A DNA stretch of 64,000 nucleotides, from NCBI RefSeq assembly GCF_041154675.1, contig NZ_AP031322.1:620001-684000 (forward strand), given 5' to 3'. The position numbers and the translations under genes were made by a program. This document shows, piece after piece, positions 35,584-46,090 of this stretch. The stretch is from Sulfurisphaera javensis. Its GTDB lineage: Archaea; Thermoproteota; Thermoprotei_A; Sulfolobales; Sulfolobaceae. Below the pieces are notes generated by a model. The model was not told the origin of the DNA and ran no database searches. It was given only the letters and a program-made list of their open reading frames with translations. How positions within the stretch are numbered: the stretch's first letter is position 1; the number at the start of each line of letters is the position of its first letter.

Positions 35584-38500
35584 ATGAAAAGTGTTTTATC
35601 AACTATCGTATCCCTTATAATATTATTTAGTATTTTAACAATAATAACTCCAGTAAATGGTTATAGTGGAACATATATTGGACCCACTTTGAAAGGAGAA
35701 AAGATAGGAACTATTTCATCAAGTACTATAATTACAATTGGAATACTCATACCTCCAAAAAATATGAACTTACTTTATTTAACAGCTGAAGAAGTAGCCA
35801 ATCATCAAACCAAGCCCATGTCATTTAAACAAGTTTTTTCAATGTTTGCTCAACCTCAACTAGAAAATCAGATAGCGAAATATTTAGAAGAAAAAGGTTT
35901 TTCAATATCATTAAGTAATCCTTTTGTAATAATTGCAGAAGCACCAGCATCTACTGTAGAAGAGACATTTCATACAACTCTTTATTTGTATAAATATGGG
36001 AATATCACATACTATAAGCCTTATTCTACACCAATATTTCCATCATTCTTTAATGGTGTTTCAATCCTTGGTTTAACTAATTATACTACGTATCAATATC
36101 AGCTTAATACTGAAGTTTTAGGAAAAGTTGTAAACGGGAAATTAATACCTCAAATTCCTCAAGTAACTACATTTCAATTTTCCGCTGATATGTATTCTCC
36201 AGAAGATATTGTAGGAGCATATAACATCACACAAGGAGGTAAAAACGTGACCGTAGCTATCATAGACGCTTATGGAGATCCTTTAATTTATCAAGATTTA
36301 CAAGCATTTGACAAACAATTTAATTTACCTCAAGCTAATTTAACAATAATACCAATAGGGCCTTATCATTCTATATTTGGATTAGCAACAGGATGGGATG
36401 TAGAGACAGCACTAGATGTTGAGACTGTTCACTCTATTGCTCCTTACGCTCATATAGACTTAGTAGTTACTGCTTCAACTGGTTTAATCCCTGCTGCTAT
36501 CGATTATATTGTAAGTGAAGATTTAGCGCAAGTAGTATCAATGAGCTTCGGAATAACAGAAAACTTAATTGGAGATACAGGATTTTATTTTGTCTTTGAT
36601 GGAATCCCTCAACCTAATTTACCCTATTGGGATTATTACTTTGAATTAGGCACAGTTGAAGGAATATCATTCTTTGCTGCTGCTGGTGATGAAGGTGCAT
36701 ACGGAGGAACTTTAATATCCTATGGTGGTGTTTCGTTCCCAGCTTCTTCTCCATTTGTAACAGCTGTTGGAGGTACATCACTCTTTGTCAATGTAACTAG
36801 CGGTTATCTTTCTTCACAAAACTCAACAGCAACTTATGGCTATGAAACTGGTTGGAATATTTTTGATCTAGATTTTCCATTTATTAGTGGTGGAGGAGGC
36901 TACAGTACATATTTTCCTAAGCCTTGGTATCAGTATATAATAAATGGCACTACAAAAGCCACTCCAGATGTTGCAGCTGACGCTAATCCTTATACTGGTT
37001 TAGTTATTTATGTACTCGGACAAGAGGAAGTTGTTGGTGGTACTAGTTTAGCTACACCAATATGGGCTGGAATGGCTGCTGATATTATTTCAGTAATTCA
37101 TAAACCATTGGGATTGTTCAATAATATATTATATTGGATATACTCTAATTCTACGCTTTATAATGAAGCTTTTCATCAAATTACATTTGGATTTAACGGA
37201 GTCTATTCTGCTCATTCTGGATATAATTTAGTTACTGGTTTAGGTTCACCAGATTGGTATGGGTTATTAAAAGCAGTTGAAGAATATTTTGCCAAACCAA
37301 GGTTATCAATTTCTGTAACTGTTACAGAACCGGGTGTCCCATATCCTTGGTTTATGTATAATTCAACATTTAACATAATTGCAAAAATAAGTTATCCAAA
37401 CACTACTATGGTAACTAACGGTAGCTTTTTAGCCTATATCTTTACTACCAAAGGATTATTGAAAACTGTTCCTCTCACATTTAATGGAACTTATTGGGTA
37501 GGCAGTTATACTATTACACCCGGCAATCCTCCAAACATATGGTTAGTTGTAGTTAATGGGACTTCAGCCGGTTTCTCCGGTGTTGGGGCTTATGAAATAA
37601 CTGTTGGACTTTCAATTGATATAATAGAGCCAATTCCATATCCGTTTGAAATAAGTATACCACCCAATGAAGTGTTCCAAGTAGAGGCATGTATATACTA
37701 TCCTAACTTGACACCAGTAGAATATCCGTCATTTACAGCTTACTTTATTCATAATGGAAAAGATATCTTCAATGTGACTCTATTACCCACGTCAGCTCCA
37801 GGTTTATATGAAGGAATATATGCATTGGTCACACCAGAGCCAGAAGGACTATACGTTATGGTAATTAATGATTCATATAGTTCGGCATACACTTATGAGA
37901 CTTTTGGAGGGATAAATATTGAAACAGTAGTATTTACTCCTATAGATGATGGTTTCTCTTCAGTCTCTCCTGGACAAAATATTACAATATTTTCATTTAC
38001 TTTTGATCAAAGTGGATTAGCAATATTTTCCTCAAACGTTACTGCTTTTATTTATAATCCACAAGGAAAATTGATAGCCTCATTACCAATGAAATTAGCC
38101 CCAGATACAGTGCAATTTGGTGATATTATAGCCTTTGGAACCCATGAGGTAAACTACACTATTCCATTAAACGCTACACCAGGAATTTACACTATCATTA
38201 CTGAAGCCTGGTATAATAGTTCAATTGGTGTGGAAGAATTCAATTATACTGACTACATATATGTATCTCCTTATATACTTCATGCTCAAGTTAAATACCA
38301 GACTACTTTGTATGAAGGTGAAAATATTATCATTTATGCTAATATTACTTATCCAAATGGAACTGAAGTGAAATATGGTGAATTTCAAGCCACACTAGTG
38401 CCTTCAGAATTACAGTTCGAACAGTTGGCTTTAGAATTTTACACAGAAATTCCATTACAATATAATTCAACGCTTAATGAATGGGTAGGGATAATAAAAG

Positions 38501-39480
38501 TGCCTTCAATAAACTCTACTAACATTTATCAAGGTTCCCCAGTTTATACACTTGCAGGTCCTTGGAATTTAGAGATTAGTGGAATTTCTCCAGAAGGAGC
38601 AATAATAGAGTCAATTAATAACTACTTAACTGTTTTACCATACACAGATATAGGAACTAAAATATTATCTCCAATTAATGCTACTAGTATACCTTTAACT
38701 TATTATAACGGTAATGCTTTAGAATTATCACAAGTATATTCACCATCTTTAACGTTAGAGAACGGTAACTTCATATTAGATAACGTAATAATTGGTAGTT
38801 TAACTGTAAAAGATGCTACTGTAACTGTAATTGACTCTAAAGTAAATACAATTAATGCTATCTCATCTAATGTAGATTTAGTATCTACTAAAATTACTGA
38901 TAGTAAAATTGGCATTAATGCTATCTCATCTAATGTAACACTATCTTCAGTTGTTGCAGATAACGTAGAATACTTGATAAACCAGAGTGCTAACACTAAC
39001 ATAATTCTTCACGGAGTAACGTTAAATAATGTTACTAGTCTCAGTACTATTCCAGAACCTAAAATAACCTATCCAACAAACATAACAAGCTTAACGTCAA
39101 ATATAACAATAACTGTTACTGGTAAATATCTTAAAGTGTTAGGAGTAAAAGTGAACGGGCAATCAGTACCTTATACCACCTCGACAACGAGTAGTGGAAT
39201 AGCCGTAATTATTCCATTTAACTCTCTTTCTTCTCCACCAGGGAATAATATAATAACGATTAAATTATCAGATGGTATTGAATACAATTATACCGCTATT
39301 ATATACAACGACTATCCTTTCATTCAAATTCACTCTACACTTAATGATCTGAGTAGCTCAGTAACTACTTTAAGTTCCTCGCTTTCAAGAACTACTGGTT
39401 TAGCTATAGGTGGTTTAGTTATAGCCATAATTGCAGTTATTTTATTCCTTATACTCTTTAGGAGGGGTGGTAAGAAATGA
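35584..39480 (+). CDS. Secreted membrane-anchored S53 serine-carboxyl peptidase (sedolisin/kumamolisin family)
   Basis: 1298 residues. A signal peptide (about 1-27) is followed by a pro-domain (about 50-190) and an S53 catalytic domain (about 200-570). The catalytic set is complete: E274 and D278 in VETALDVE, oxyanion D369 in AAAGDEGA, and S488 in GGTSLATP. About 500 residues of beta-rich, Asn-Thr-rich repeats follow, then a beta-helix-like stretch with a 21-residue duplicated unit, a short coiled coil (LNDLSSSVTTLSSSLS) and a C-terminal membrane helix with basic tail (RRGGKK). Acid-active endopeptidase acting outside the cell is expected. It overlaps the PNGase A-like gene by four bases. Confidence 0.88.
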   Translation: MKSVLSTIVSLIILFSILTIITPVNGYSGTYIGPTLKGEKIGTISSSTIITIGILIPPKNMNLLYLTAEEVANHQTKPMSFKQVFSMFAQPQLENQIAKYLEEKGFSISLSNPFVIIAEAPASTVEETFHTTLYLYKYGNITYYKPYSTPIFPSFFNGVSILGLTNYTTYQYQLNTEVLGKVVNGKLIPQIPQVTTFQFSADMYSPEDIVGAYNITQGGKNVTVAIIDAYGDPLIYQDLQAFDKQFNLPQANLTIIPIGPYHSIFGLATGWDVETALDVETVHSIAPYAHIDLVVTASTGLIPAAIDYIVSEDLAQVVSMSFGITENLIGDTGFYFVFDGIPQPNLPYWDYYFELGTVEGISFFAAAGDEGAYGGTLISYGGVSFPASSPFVTAVGGTSLFVNVTSGYLSSQNSTATYGYETGWNIFDLDFPFISGGGGYSTYFPKPWYQYIINGTTKATPDVAADANPYTGLVIYVLGQEEVVGGTSLATPIWAGMAADIISVIHKPLGLFNNILYWIYSNSTLYNEAFHQITFGFNGVYSAHSGYNLVTGLGSPDWYGLLKAVEEYFAKPRLSISVTVTEPGVPYPWFMYNSTFNIIAKISYPNTTMVTNGSFLAYIFTTKGLLKTVPLTFNGTYWVGSYTITPGNPPNIWLVVVNGTSAGFSGVGAYEITVGLSIDIIEPIPYPFEISIPPNEVFQVEACIYYPNLTPVEYPSFTAYFIHNGKDIFNVTLLPTSAPGLYEGIYALVTPEPEGLYVMVINDSYSSAYTYETFGGINIETVVFTPIDDGFSSVSPGQNITIFSFTFDQSGLAIFSSNVTAFIYNPQGKLIASLPMKLAPDTVQFGDIIAFGTHEVNYTIPLNATPGIYTIITEAWYNSSIGVEEFNYTDYIYVSPYILHAQVKYQTTLYEGENIIIYANITYPNGTEVKYGEFQATLVPSELQFEQLALEFYTEIPLQYNSTLNEWVGIIKVPSINSTNIYQGSPVYTLAGPWNLEISGISPEGAIIESINNYLTVLPYTDIGTKILSPINATSIPLTYYNGNALELSQVYSPSLTLENGNFILDNVIIGSLTVKDATVTVIDSKVNTINAISSNVDLVSTKITDSKIGINAISSNVTLSSVVADNVEYLINQSANTNIILHGVTLNNVTSLSTIPEPKITYPTNITSLTSNITITVTGKYLKVLGVKVNGQSVPYTTSTTSSGIAVIIPFNSLSSPPGNNIITIKLSDGIEYNYTAIIYNDYPFIQIHSTLNDLSSSVTTLSSSLSRTTGLAIGGLVIAIIAVILFLILFRRGGKK
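38851..38937. repeat. 24-base direct repeat, 63-base period, inside the S53 protease gene
   Basis: The same 24 bases (beginning ATTAATGCTATCTC) occur at 38851-38874 and 38914-38937. Both are in frame and encode INAISSNV, giving a 21-residue repeat unit. The flanking residues alternate V/I and small polar residues, as in parallel beta-helix turns. The repeat is recent at DNA level and could expand or contract by slippage. Confidence 0.85.
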
Positions 39481-41228
39481 AGGTAAATAAAATCCTTTCT
39501 CTTCTATTAGTTTTATTTTTAATATCCCCAATTTTAGTAAATAGCTTACCTACAAATATACATATAGAATTACAACGTCCATTTTTACCTCTTAATATTA
39601 CTTTACCAGCTTATCTAGACCCACATTATTATTCATTTGAAGCATTTCAAATAAAGCCACCGACTAACGTGACACCAATTATAATTCCAGTCGCTGTTAA
39701 TGCAACTTTTAATAATACTGGTTTGATGCCAATAGTTAAGAGAGTGTATATTCCTCCAGGAAATTATAGCTTAATCTTGATGAATGTCTCTATATCTGAA
39801 AATAATGGTCCGCAATATGATAGAGCTGCATACATATTCGTTAATGGTATTCCAATATTCTGGGGATCAACTCAAGAGCTAGCAAATTCAACAGCTCAAG
39901 TTGATGTGACTTTATTTGAAAACTTACTACAAGGCAATGTTACTTTCCAATTAGTTATAGAGAATTTCTATGATGCTAAAATTGGAATAACTGGGTTATA
40001 CCATATGAATGTAACTCTCATACTATATCCTGGGCAAAAACCACAAGGTTTGCCAAATATGTTTATACCACTTTATTTATCAAAGTACAATTATTCATAT
40101 CAAATATTAAACCCATTAATGCCTAGTATAACTCAAGAAGTCAAAATACCAAACGGAACGTACAAAATGATGCTCTTATTATATGAAGAAGGAGGAGGAT
40201 TAGATGAGTTTTGGTATGCTAATGAACCAGCAACTAGAAGTATCTTAGTTTATTATGATAACTTATTAGCGGGTGTTGTTAATCCTTATGAGACTATTTA
40301 TACTGGTGGGATCGATTTACTATGGTGGAAACCATTAACATCTATAAACACCCTTTCTTTCCATTCCCCAATTATGATTGATTTAACTCCAATGTTAGCT
40401 TATGGTTTAACTGCAAATATAACAACTTGTGTAACAAATTTAATTACTGCTTATGAAATAACAGGATCTACTGCTTTTGACTGGGATATATCAGCTGTCT
40501 TAATGTTATGGGTTAATCAATCTAATCCCTTAGTTTCTGCAAAACCACTAACCTCAATATCACGCTTTATTGATTCTACTCCATTATTTACTTTTGGTTA
40601 CAGTGCTGAATATTACCAAGAAGATGGAAACTACTTGCTTAACTACTCCTCAGAATTAGTGTTTAAACATGGTACAGAATTTGCGTGGACATTGCAAGAA
40701 GGGAAATTTGTAGCTTATCAAACATTTAATCAAATATTTGAGAAAGCTTATTTAGATGAGAACTTCTACGAAATAGCTGTAGATAAGGGTATTTATAACT
40801 CTACGATGGTGATTAAAGGTAATTATCCAATATTATTAGATTTTAGTGCTTTTGCTGTTCCAATAACAAATCCGCATGTAATACCATATAACTTATCTTA
40901 CTTCCAAAACGGAACATTATCTCTAGGGCTAAAGTATTATTACGAGTACATATTTGGAAACTATAACTTTACAGTAAAGACTATTGAGAATTTAACTACA
41001 ATAGGTGGTTTTGGTGGAATAATTGAAGTCATAAATAGTTATGGTGGAGCAATACTAGTTAAATTAACAGCAAATTATGCCAATACGCAAAAGAATTTAA
41101 CTTCTTGGTTCCTTATTGACAACACAGGATATAAGGAACTATTCTCTGCTGAAGGATTACAAAATAGTACAACTAATCTAACTGGGTATTATAAATATGT
41201 GCACATTAATTTTGTTCCAATAAGTTAA
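39477..41228 (+). CDS. Secreted PNGase A-like protein (peptide N-glycosidase A family)
   Basis: 583 residues with a signal peptide (about 1-24) and no membrane anchor. The block [20 protein letters not shown] (about 118-138, in outline) resembles the YDR...G-x-x-x-x-x-G-S/T-T-x-E segment of the PNGase A family, beta-sandwich enzymes that release N-glycans from Asn. Later repeats are Tyr/Asn/Thr rich, typical of secreted Sulfolobales proteins. The start codon overlaps the stop of the S53 protease gene (ATGA). Deglycosylation of glycoproteins before proteolysis is an attractive joint role, but enzymatic activity is inferred. Confidence 0.62.
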   Translation: MKVNKILSLLLVLFLISPILVNSLPTNIHIELQRPFLPLNITLPAYLDPHYYSFEAFQIKPPTNVTPIIIPVAVNATFNNTGLMPIVKRVYIPPGNYSLILMNVSISENNGPQYDRAAYIFVNGIPIFWGSTQELANSTAQVDVTLFENLLQGNVTFQLVIENFYDAKIGITGLYHMNVTLILYPGQKPQGLPNMFIPLYLSKYNYSYQILNPLMPSITQEVKIPNGTYKMMLLLYEEGGGLDEFWYANEPATRSILVYYDNLLAGVVNPYETIYTGGIDLLWWKPLTSINTLSFHSPIMIDLTPMLAYGLTANITTCVTNLITAYEITGSTAFDWDISAVLMLWVNQSNPLVSAKPLTSISRFIDSTPLFTFGYSAEYYQEDGNYLLNYSSELVFKHGTEFAWTLQEGKFVAYQTFNQIFEKAYLDENFYEIAVDKGIYNSTMVIKGNYPILLDFSAFAVPITNPHVIPYNLSYFQNGTLSLGLKYYYEYIFGNYNFTVKTIENLTTIGGFGGIIEVINSYGGAILVKLTANYANTQKNLTSWFLIDNTGYKELFSAEGLQNSTTNLTGYYKYVHINFVPIS

Positions 41229-42409
41229 TATTTTTTCCATGTTCCTTTTACAACCCACACTGGTTCTTCTAAAACCTCTAGTTCTTTTGGCTCAACCTTT
41301 AAACTCTCTATTAATTTCTCATTGATACTTACTCCAATACCAGGCTTTTCAGGCACTTTTACATGTCCATCTTCAACTTTTGTCTCGTCGTAAACCACAT
41401 CTCTTTTCCACTGTGGGAACCAATCATAAAAGTTCTCCAGTAAATATAAGTTTGGAGTAATTGAAGCCAATTGTAGTGAGTAAGCATTTTGTATTGAACC
41501 GAAGGCGTTATGGAAGGCAATTTCAACATCAAAAGCCTCAGCTAATGAAATAACTTTCCTTCCTACTGTGATTCCTCCAATATTACACAAGTCTGGTTGC
41601 AAAATATTTACTAATCCCTCTGAGACGTAAAACGCTGCTTCTTTTAAACTAATAAGTCTTTCTCCTAAAGCAATATTTAGACTTGTGTGTTGCTTATATT
41701 TTCTTAAACCTTCAATATCCTCATGATGAACAGGTTCTTCCATAAACATTGGATTATATTTTTCAAGTCTTTTAGCAATTAATATTGCGCTATTAGCGTT
41801 AAATCTTCCATGATGCTCAATTAAAATGTCAATTTCATCACCAACAGCCTCCCTAACAGCCTTAACTCTTTCCTCAGCTTCTTTTAATCCCTTTTCATCA
41901 ATCCAATTGTAATAAGGACCAAAAGGATCAAATTTTAGTGCCTTATAACCTTTTTTAATTACGTCTTTTGCTTTCTCAGCAAAATCTTCTGGTGTAACAG
42001 CATCTTGATACCAACCATTTGCATAAACTGGTATTTTATCTCTAACTTTCCCACCAAGTAGTTTGTAAATTGGTGCTCCTAACTCTTTCCCAATAATGTC
42101 CCATAACGCTTGGTCTATAGCACTTGTTGCGGTTGCTGACTCAAAAGATCTTGCTAAATAAAAGTCTTGTTTATACCACTCTTGGTAATTCTCTTCTGGC
42201 TTTTCTGCCTCTTTACCTATATAACCTTTGCTTACTTGCTTTATAGTGTTATAGACGTTAATAACTCTTAAAGTTGGTACTGCTTCACCGTAACCTACTT
42301 GGCCATCTGAAGTAATTACTTTAACTACTATCATAACTGAAGCCCAAGTTGCACTCCCTTTTTCAGAATGGGCTAATACAATTGGTTCTATTTCAGATAT
42401 TTTAGCCAT
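41225..42409 (-). CDS. gnaD: D-gluconate dehydratase
   Basis: 394 residues of the enolase superfamily, mandelate racemase branch. The N-terminal capping domain is followed by a barrel with ALKFDPFG (catalytic Lys region), metal ligands in [14 protein letters not shown] and LGERL, and a general-base His in AFHNAFGS. It matches the Sulfolobus gluconate dehydratase GnaD, which makes 2-keto-3-deoxygluconate in the branched Entner-Doudoroff pathway. A galactonate activity is also possible. GATTAAG upstream is a TATA candidate. It is convergent with the PNGase-like gene, overlapping by four bases. Confidence 0.86.
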   Translation of the reverse strand: MAKISEIEPIVLAHSEKGSATWASVMIVVKVITSDGQVGYGEAVPTLRVINVYNTIKQVSKGYIGKEAEKPEENYQEWYKQDFYLARSFESATATSAIDQALWDIIGKELGAPIYKLLGGKVRDKIPVYANGWYQDAVTPEDFAEKAKDVIKKGYKALKFDPFGPYYNWIDEKGLKEAEERVKAVREAVGDEIDILIEHHGRFNANSAILIAKRLEKYNPMFMEEPVHHEDIEGLRKYKQHTSLNIALGERLISLKEAAFYVSEGLVNILQPDLCNIGGITVGRKVISLAEAFDVEIAFHNAFGSIQNAYSLQLASITPNLYLLENFYDWFPQWKRDVVYDETKVEDGHVKVPEKPGIGVSINEKLIESLKVEPKELEVLEEPVWVVKGTWKKY

Positions 42410-42508
42410 ATAATAATTTCTACTTAATCATATTTGTATTTTTTGTATTGTGAGAAGAGAGAGTTTTGCTAAAATAATTTTTATATGTTAATATATGTAG
42501 ATGTTAAT

Positions 42509-43384
42509 ATGGCTGAAATTAATTACAATGAGATCTTTGACCTTATGGATAGGGCTAAAGATATTTTCAAGGAAAATAAAACTGTAGCTGGAGTTTACAA
42601 GGTAAGAAAAGTTGCCTTTGTTGGAGATACACACGGCGCTTTAGATGTAACCCAATATGTTTTTAATGAAATATTTGATAAGGTTGACTTACTAGTTTTT
42701 TTAGGCGATTATGTAGACAGAGAACCACAGCTAGGAATAGAAAATTTAATGTTAATATTACAAAAATTTCTTGAAAACAGAGACAAAATTGTAATTCTTC
42801 GAGGAAATCATGAAAGCCCAATAACAAACATGTATTATGGTTTTTATGATGAAGTTTCCGTAAAATTTGGTGATGAAAAAGTTTACGAGAAATTTAAAGA
42901 GTTCTTTTCTTATATGCCTTATGTTGCGATTGTGAACAATTATTTTTGTGTTCATGGAGGTTTGCCGGGAAAGGTAACTAATGACAGTCAAATGAGCTTA
43001 GCAATACATTCAATAGATGAAGTTCTATCTTTGCCATATCCAGATATAGAACCAAGTGATCCCACAGCGTTCCAATTATTGTGGAATGACCCTAGAGAAG
43101 GTTTAGATGATTTTGGTTTCTTACCAAACATTAGAGGAGAAGGTACTTATTACTATGGAGAAAAAATAGTGAAAGAATTTCTAGATTCTACTGGATATTC
43201 TGGAATAATTAGGGGTCACGAGGCAGTTGATGGTTTTAGGATAGATATGAATAAAAAAGTTATTACTGTGTTTTCAAGTAGGTATCATGGTCAATCTGCT
43301 GGAGTTCTTTTAATGGACGAAAATAAAATAAAAAGGATCTATCTTCATCTAGACGGTTCTATATCTTCCTTTGATGGACTTTAA
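42509..43384 (+). CDS. PPP-family serine/threonine protein phosphatase
   Basis: 291 residues. The metallophosphatase signatures are complete and in order: GDTHGALD, GDYVDREP, RGNHESP and VHGGLPG, with a later RGHEAVDG and SSRYHG. These coordinate two metals for phosphoester hydrolysis, as in PP1/PP2A. Archaeal members dephosphorylate serine/threonine in signalling proteins. ATG 42509 is preferred over the in-frame ATG at 42485 because ATTTTTATA at about 42475-42483 then lies at TATA distance. Confidence 0.87.
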   Translation: MAEINYNEIFDLMDRAKDIFKENKTVAGVYKVRKVAFVGDTHGALDVTQYVFNEIFDKVDLLVFLGDYVDREPQLGIENLMLILQKFLENRDKIVILRGNHESPITNMYYGFYDEVSVKFGDEKVYEKFKEFFSYMPYVAIVNNYFCVHGGLPGKVTNDSQMSLAIHSIDEVLSLPYPDIEPSDPTAFQLLWNDPREGLDDFGFLPNIRGEGTYYYGEKIVKEFLDSTGYSGIIRGHEAVDGFRIDMNKKVITVFSSRYHGQSAGVLLMDENKIKRIYLHLDGSISSFDGL

Positions 43385-43944
43385 CAACTCTCATAAGCTT
43401 CCTCGATTAATTGCTTAGCTAATTCTTCTGGTAATTTCTTATTTACTTTGTAATTCTCATGAAGCACAATAACCTCAATGTCTGTGCTTTTTGCTCCTTC
43501 TAGATCAAAAGTTAAATATTGAACAGTACTAAATTCGTCACCTTGTTCTCTTCCACCTTCTGGTTCTCCTTGAATTAATTTATCTCCAACTTTCAAAAAT
43601 ACTGAATTATATATTCCTTTAAGCTCTTTGAAAACTTTCTTTAAATCATTAAAGTCATAAGCATTTATATAAAGTGTTGCCTTAATTTTTCCATCACAAG
43701 GTAATAGTGATGAATAAACTTTAATTTCATGTTCGATTTCTTTTTCATTTTCTAATCTATCTAGATAAACCATCTCTTGTATTTGATGTAATACCGTATC
43801 CTTATTTTCAAAGAGTAACGTAAGTCTATCTCCAAGTTCTATTCTTCTTTTCTCCTTAACTTGAGATATCCACTTTATTCTTTCCATTCTGATTTTCTCA
43901 TACTCTTTCCAAGGAATTATATCTGAAATAGAAATTTTACTCAT
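43381..43944 (-). CDS. DUF3501-family protein
   Basis: 187 residues. The pattern KRRIELGDRLTLLFENKDTVLHQIQEMVYLDR (in outline) and the later PCDGKIKATLYI are those of DUF3501, a family of unknown biochemistry that is repeatedly found beside rubrerythrin and a CCG-domain iron-sulfur protein. The same order occurs here and the start overlaps the iron-sulfur gene by eight bases. It may be part of a redox or peroxide-defence complex. Mostly soluble, no signal peptide. Confidence 0.78.
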   Translation of the reverse strand: MSKISISDIIPWKEYEKIRMERIKWISQVKEKRRIELGDRLTLLFENKDTVLHQIQEMVYLDRLENEKEIEHEIKVYSSLLPCDGKIKATLYINAYDFNDLKKVFKELKGIYNSVFLKVGDKLIQGEPEGGREQGDEFSTVQYLTFDLEGAKSTDIEVIVLHENYKVNKKLPEELAKQLIEEAYESC

Positions 43945-45127
43945 TTTTTAACACCTCCTTTAAAATTTGAATTGGATGAAGGGGTTGTTTCCCAGAAGCT
44001 TTTTGAATCTGTAAACCTGCTAATGGACATTCAGTCATAAATATATCTGCTTTGTTTTCAGCAAAGGCATTCATCATTTTACTTCCAATTATCTTTGCTT
44101 TTTCATAATTCCTTAACCCCCATCCGCCATCAATACCAGAACAGCCTTTATCAGAAATTTCAACTTTAGCTCCTAATTTTCTCATTAGTGTAACTCCTGC
44201 GTAACCTACCTTAAGATACTTTAGATGACAAGGAGGGTGATAAAATATACTTTTATCTAATTTTCCGCTTATTCTTATTTTTCCTTCTCTATCGAGCTTG
44301 AGAAGATATTCCATTGCATCATATACTTTTATCCCTTCTTTTCCGAGTATAGAAGGATACTCTTTACTTAACATAAGCGTGCAAGTTGGTATAGGTGATA
44401 CAATATCGTAACCTTGTTCTATAAATTTCTTAAGTAAGGAATAATTATACTCAGCGTTCTTCTTTAACCTTTTTATGTCTCCTACATCTAACATTGGAGC
44501 TCCACAACACAAAAAGTTAGCAGTGATAACTTCTATTCCTAACTTGTTATAAACTTCTACCAAATCAAATCCTAATTCTGGGTAAAAATTCTCTACTAAA
44601 CAAGTATGGAATAGAACTACTTTAGCAACTGGCTTTTCTATCTTTTTTATCTTAACCTCTCTTATGAATCCTTTTTCTTTAACTATAGGCATGGGAGCTT
44701 CTTCATTTATTCCAAGTATTTTTTTAGTATGAGGATAGAGTCTAGAGACTAGAGGTCTTGCTATGTTAGTCCCATCAACTAGTTCATAAAGGAAATCTCT
44801 TAAACTAAGAGGTTTTTGTGATCTAAAATATAACCATGCCCAGTCCATTAGATCAGCAAAATCCATTGCAAATTCATGCGGTGGAGTATAAGGGCAATTG
44901 TTATAACACATCTTGCAATGAAAACACTCCGAAGAGATATATTCTAAATCATTCAAGGTAAGATTCTTTGGTCCTTTCTCATCAGTTAGTTTAAATAGCT
45001 TAGGAAATGCAAAGCAGTAATTGAAACAAAGTCTACAACCATGGCAAATAGATGCTTGCCTTATAAATTCGGAGAGGAGTTTAGATGAATCAAAAAAAGA
45101 TTTATCTTGTGGGTTTAAACTATACAT
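43937..45127 (-). CDS. CCG-domain iron-sulfur oxidoreductase (GlpC/HdrD-like)
   Basis: 396 residues. Two [4Fe-4S] ferredoxin motifs, CHGCRLCFNYC and CFHCKMCYNNC, occupy the first 90 residues. Two cysteine-rich CCG-type domains follow: FHTCLVENFYPELG with FLCCGAPM, and HPPCHLKYL with DKGCSGIDGGWG, the second with CSG instead of CCG. Such proteins pass electrons or reduce disulfides. It sits four bases after the rubrerythrin gene and overlaps the DUF3501 gene, so it is likely the electron donor or acceptor of that module. Cytoplasmic or peripherally membrane-bound. Confidence 0.84.
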   Translation of the reverse strand: MYSLNPQDKSFFDSSKLLSEFIRQASICHGCRLCFNYCFAFPKLFKLTDEKGPKNLTLNDLEYISSECFHCKMCYNNCPYTPPHEFAMDFADLMDWAWLYFRSQKPLSLRDFLYELVDGTNIARPLVSRLYPHTKKILGINEEAPMPIVKEKGFIREVKIKKIEKPVAKVVLFHTCLVENFYPELGFDLVEVYNKLGIEVITANFLCCGAPMLDVGDIKRLKKNAEYNYSLLKKFIEQGYDIVSPIPTCTLMLSKEYPSILGKEGIKVYDAMEYLLKLDREGKIRISGKLDKSIFYHPPCHLKYLKVGYAGVTLMRKLGAKVEISDKGCSGIDGGWGLRNYEKAKIIGSKMMNAFAENKADIFMTECPLAGLQIQKASGKQPLHPIQILKEVLKNE

Positions 45128-45131
45128 AACT

Positions 45132-45566
<435 letters not shown>

Positions 45567-45680
45567 TTGTAAATATTATCTTTTCTAATACTTAAAAATT
45601 TTTCTCATTTAGTTTAGCTTCTAAATAATAGTTACTTTTAATAGATGAGAATTATTAATTAAAAATAATAAAAATTAAAT

Positions 45681-46076
45681 TTACCAGAAGGCTAAATCCA
45701 ATGCTATAGCACCTACAGCCTTTGCAACATCTCTTATACTTATTACTCCTTTCACTTTTCCTTCATGGTCAACTACTATGAGATGTCTAATTTCCCTTGA
45801 GGTCATTAGTGCAATAGCTTCGCTAATATCGCTATTTTCTTCGATAATAACTGGATTTTGACTCATTATTTCAGAAACCGGTTTATCCAAAGGTATTTCA
45901 TCTGCTATGGCATATAATAAATCTCTTTCAGTTACAATTCCGACAGCTTTATTATTCTTATCAACTATAATAAGGGAGCCAACCTCCTCCTTTTTCATAA
46001 TCTTAGCAGCTTCCTTTATGGATATTTTTTCGTTTGCAATCACGGGTTTTTTTGTAATGAGTTGAGAAACAATCAC
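45681..46076 (-). CDS. Tandem CBS-domain protein
   Basis: 131 residues from a GTG start. Two CBS motifs, IVSQLITKKPVIANEKISIKEAA in outline with GIVTERDLL, and MSQNPVIIEENSDISEAIALM with GVISIRDVA. Adenine nucleotide binding is the usual function. It starts 14 bases after the stop of the membrane-anchored HTH gene and therefore probably lies on the same transcript, so it may sense energy state for the same regulatory output. Paralogue of the CBS protein at 19241-19642. Confidence 0.82.
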   Translation of the reverse strand: MIVSQLITKKPVIANEKISIKEAAKIMKKEEVGSLIIVDKNNKAVGIVTERDLLYAIADEIPLDKPVSEIMSQNPVIIEENSDISEAIALMTSREIRHLIVVDHEGKVKGVISIRDVAKAVGAIALDLAFW

Positions 46077-46090
46077 AATTATAATTCATT

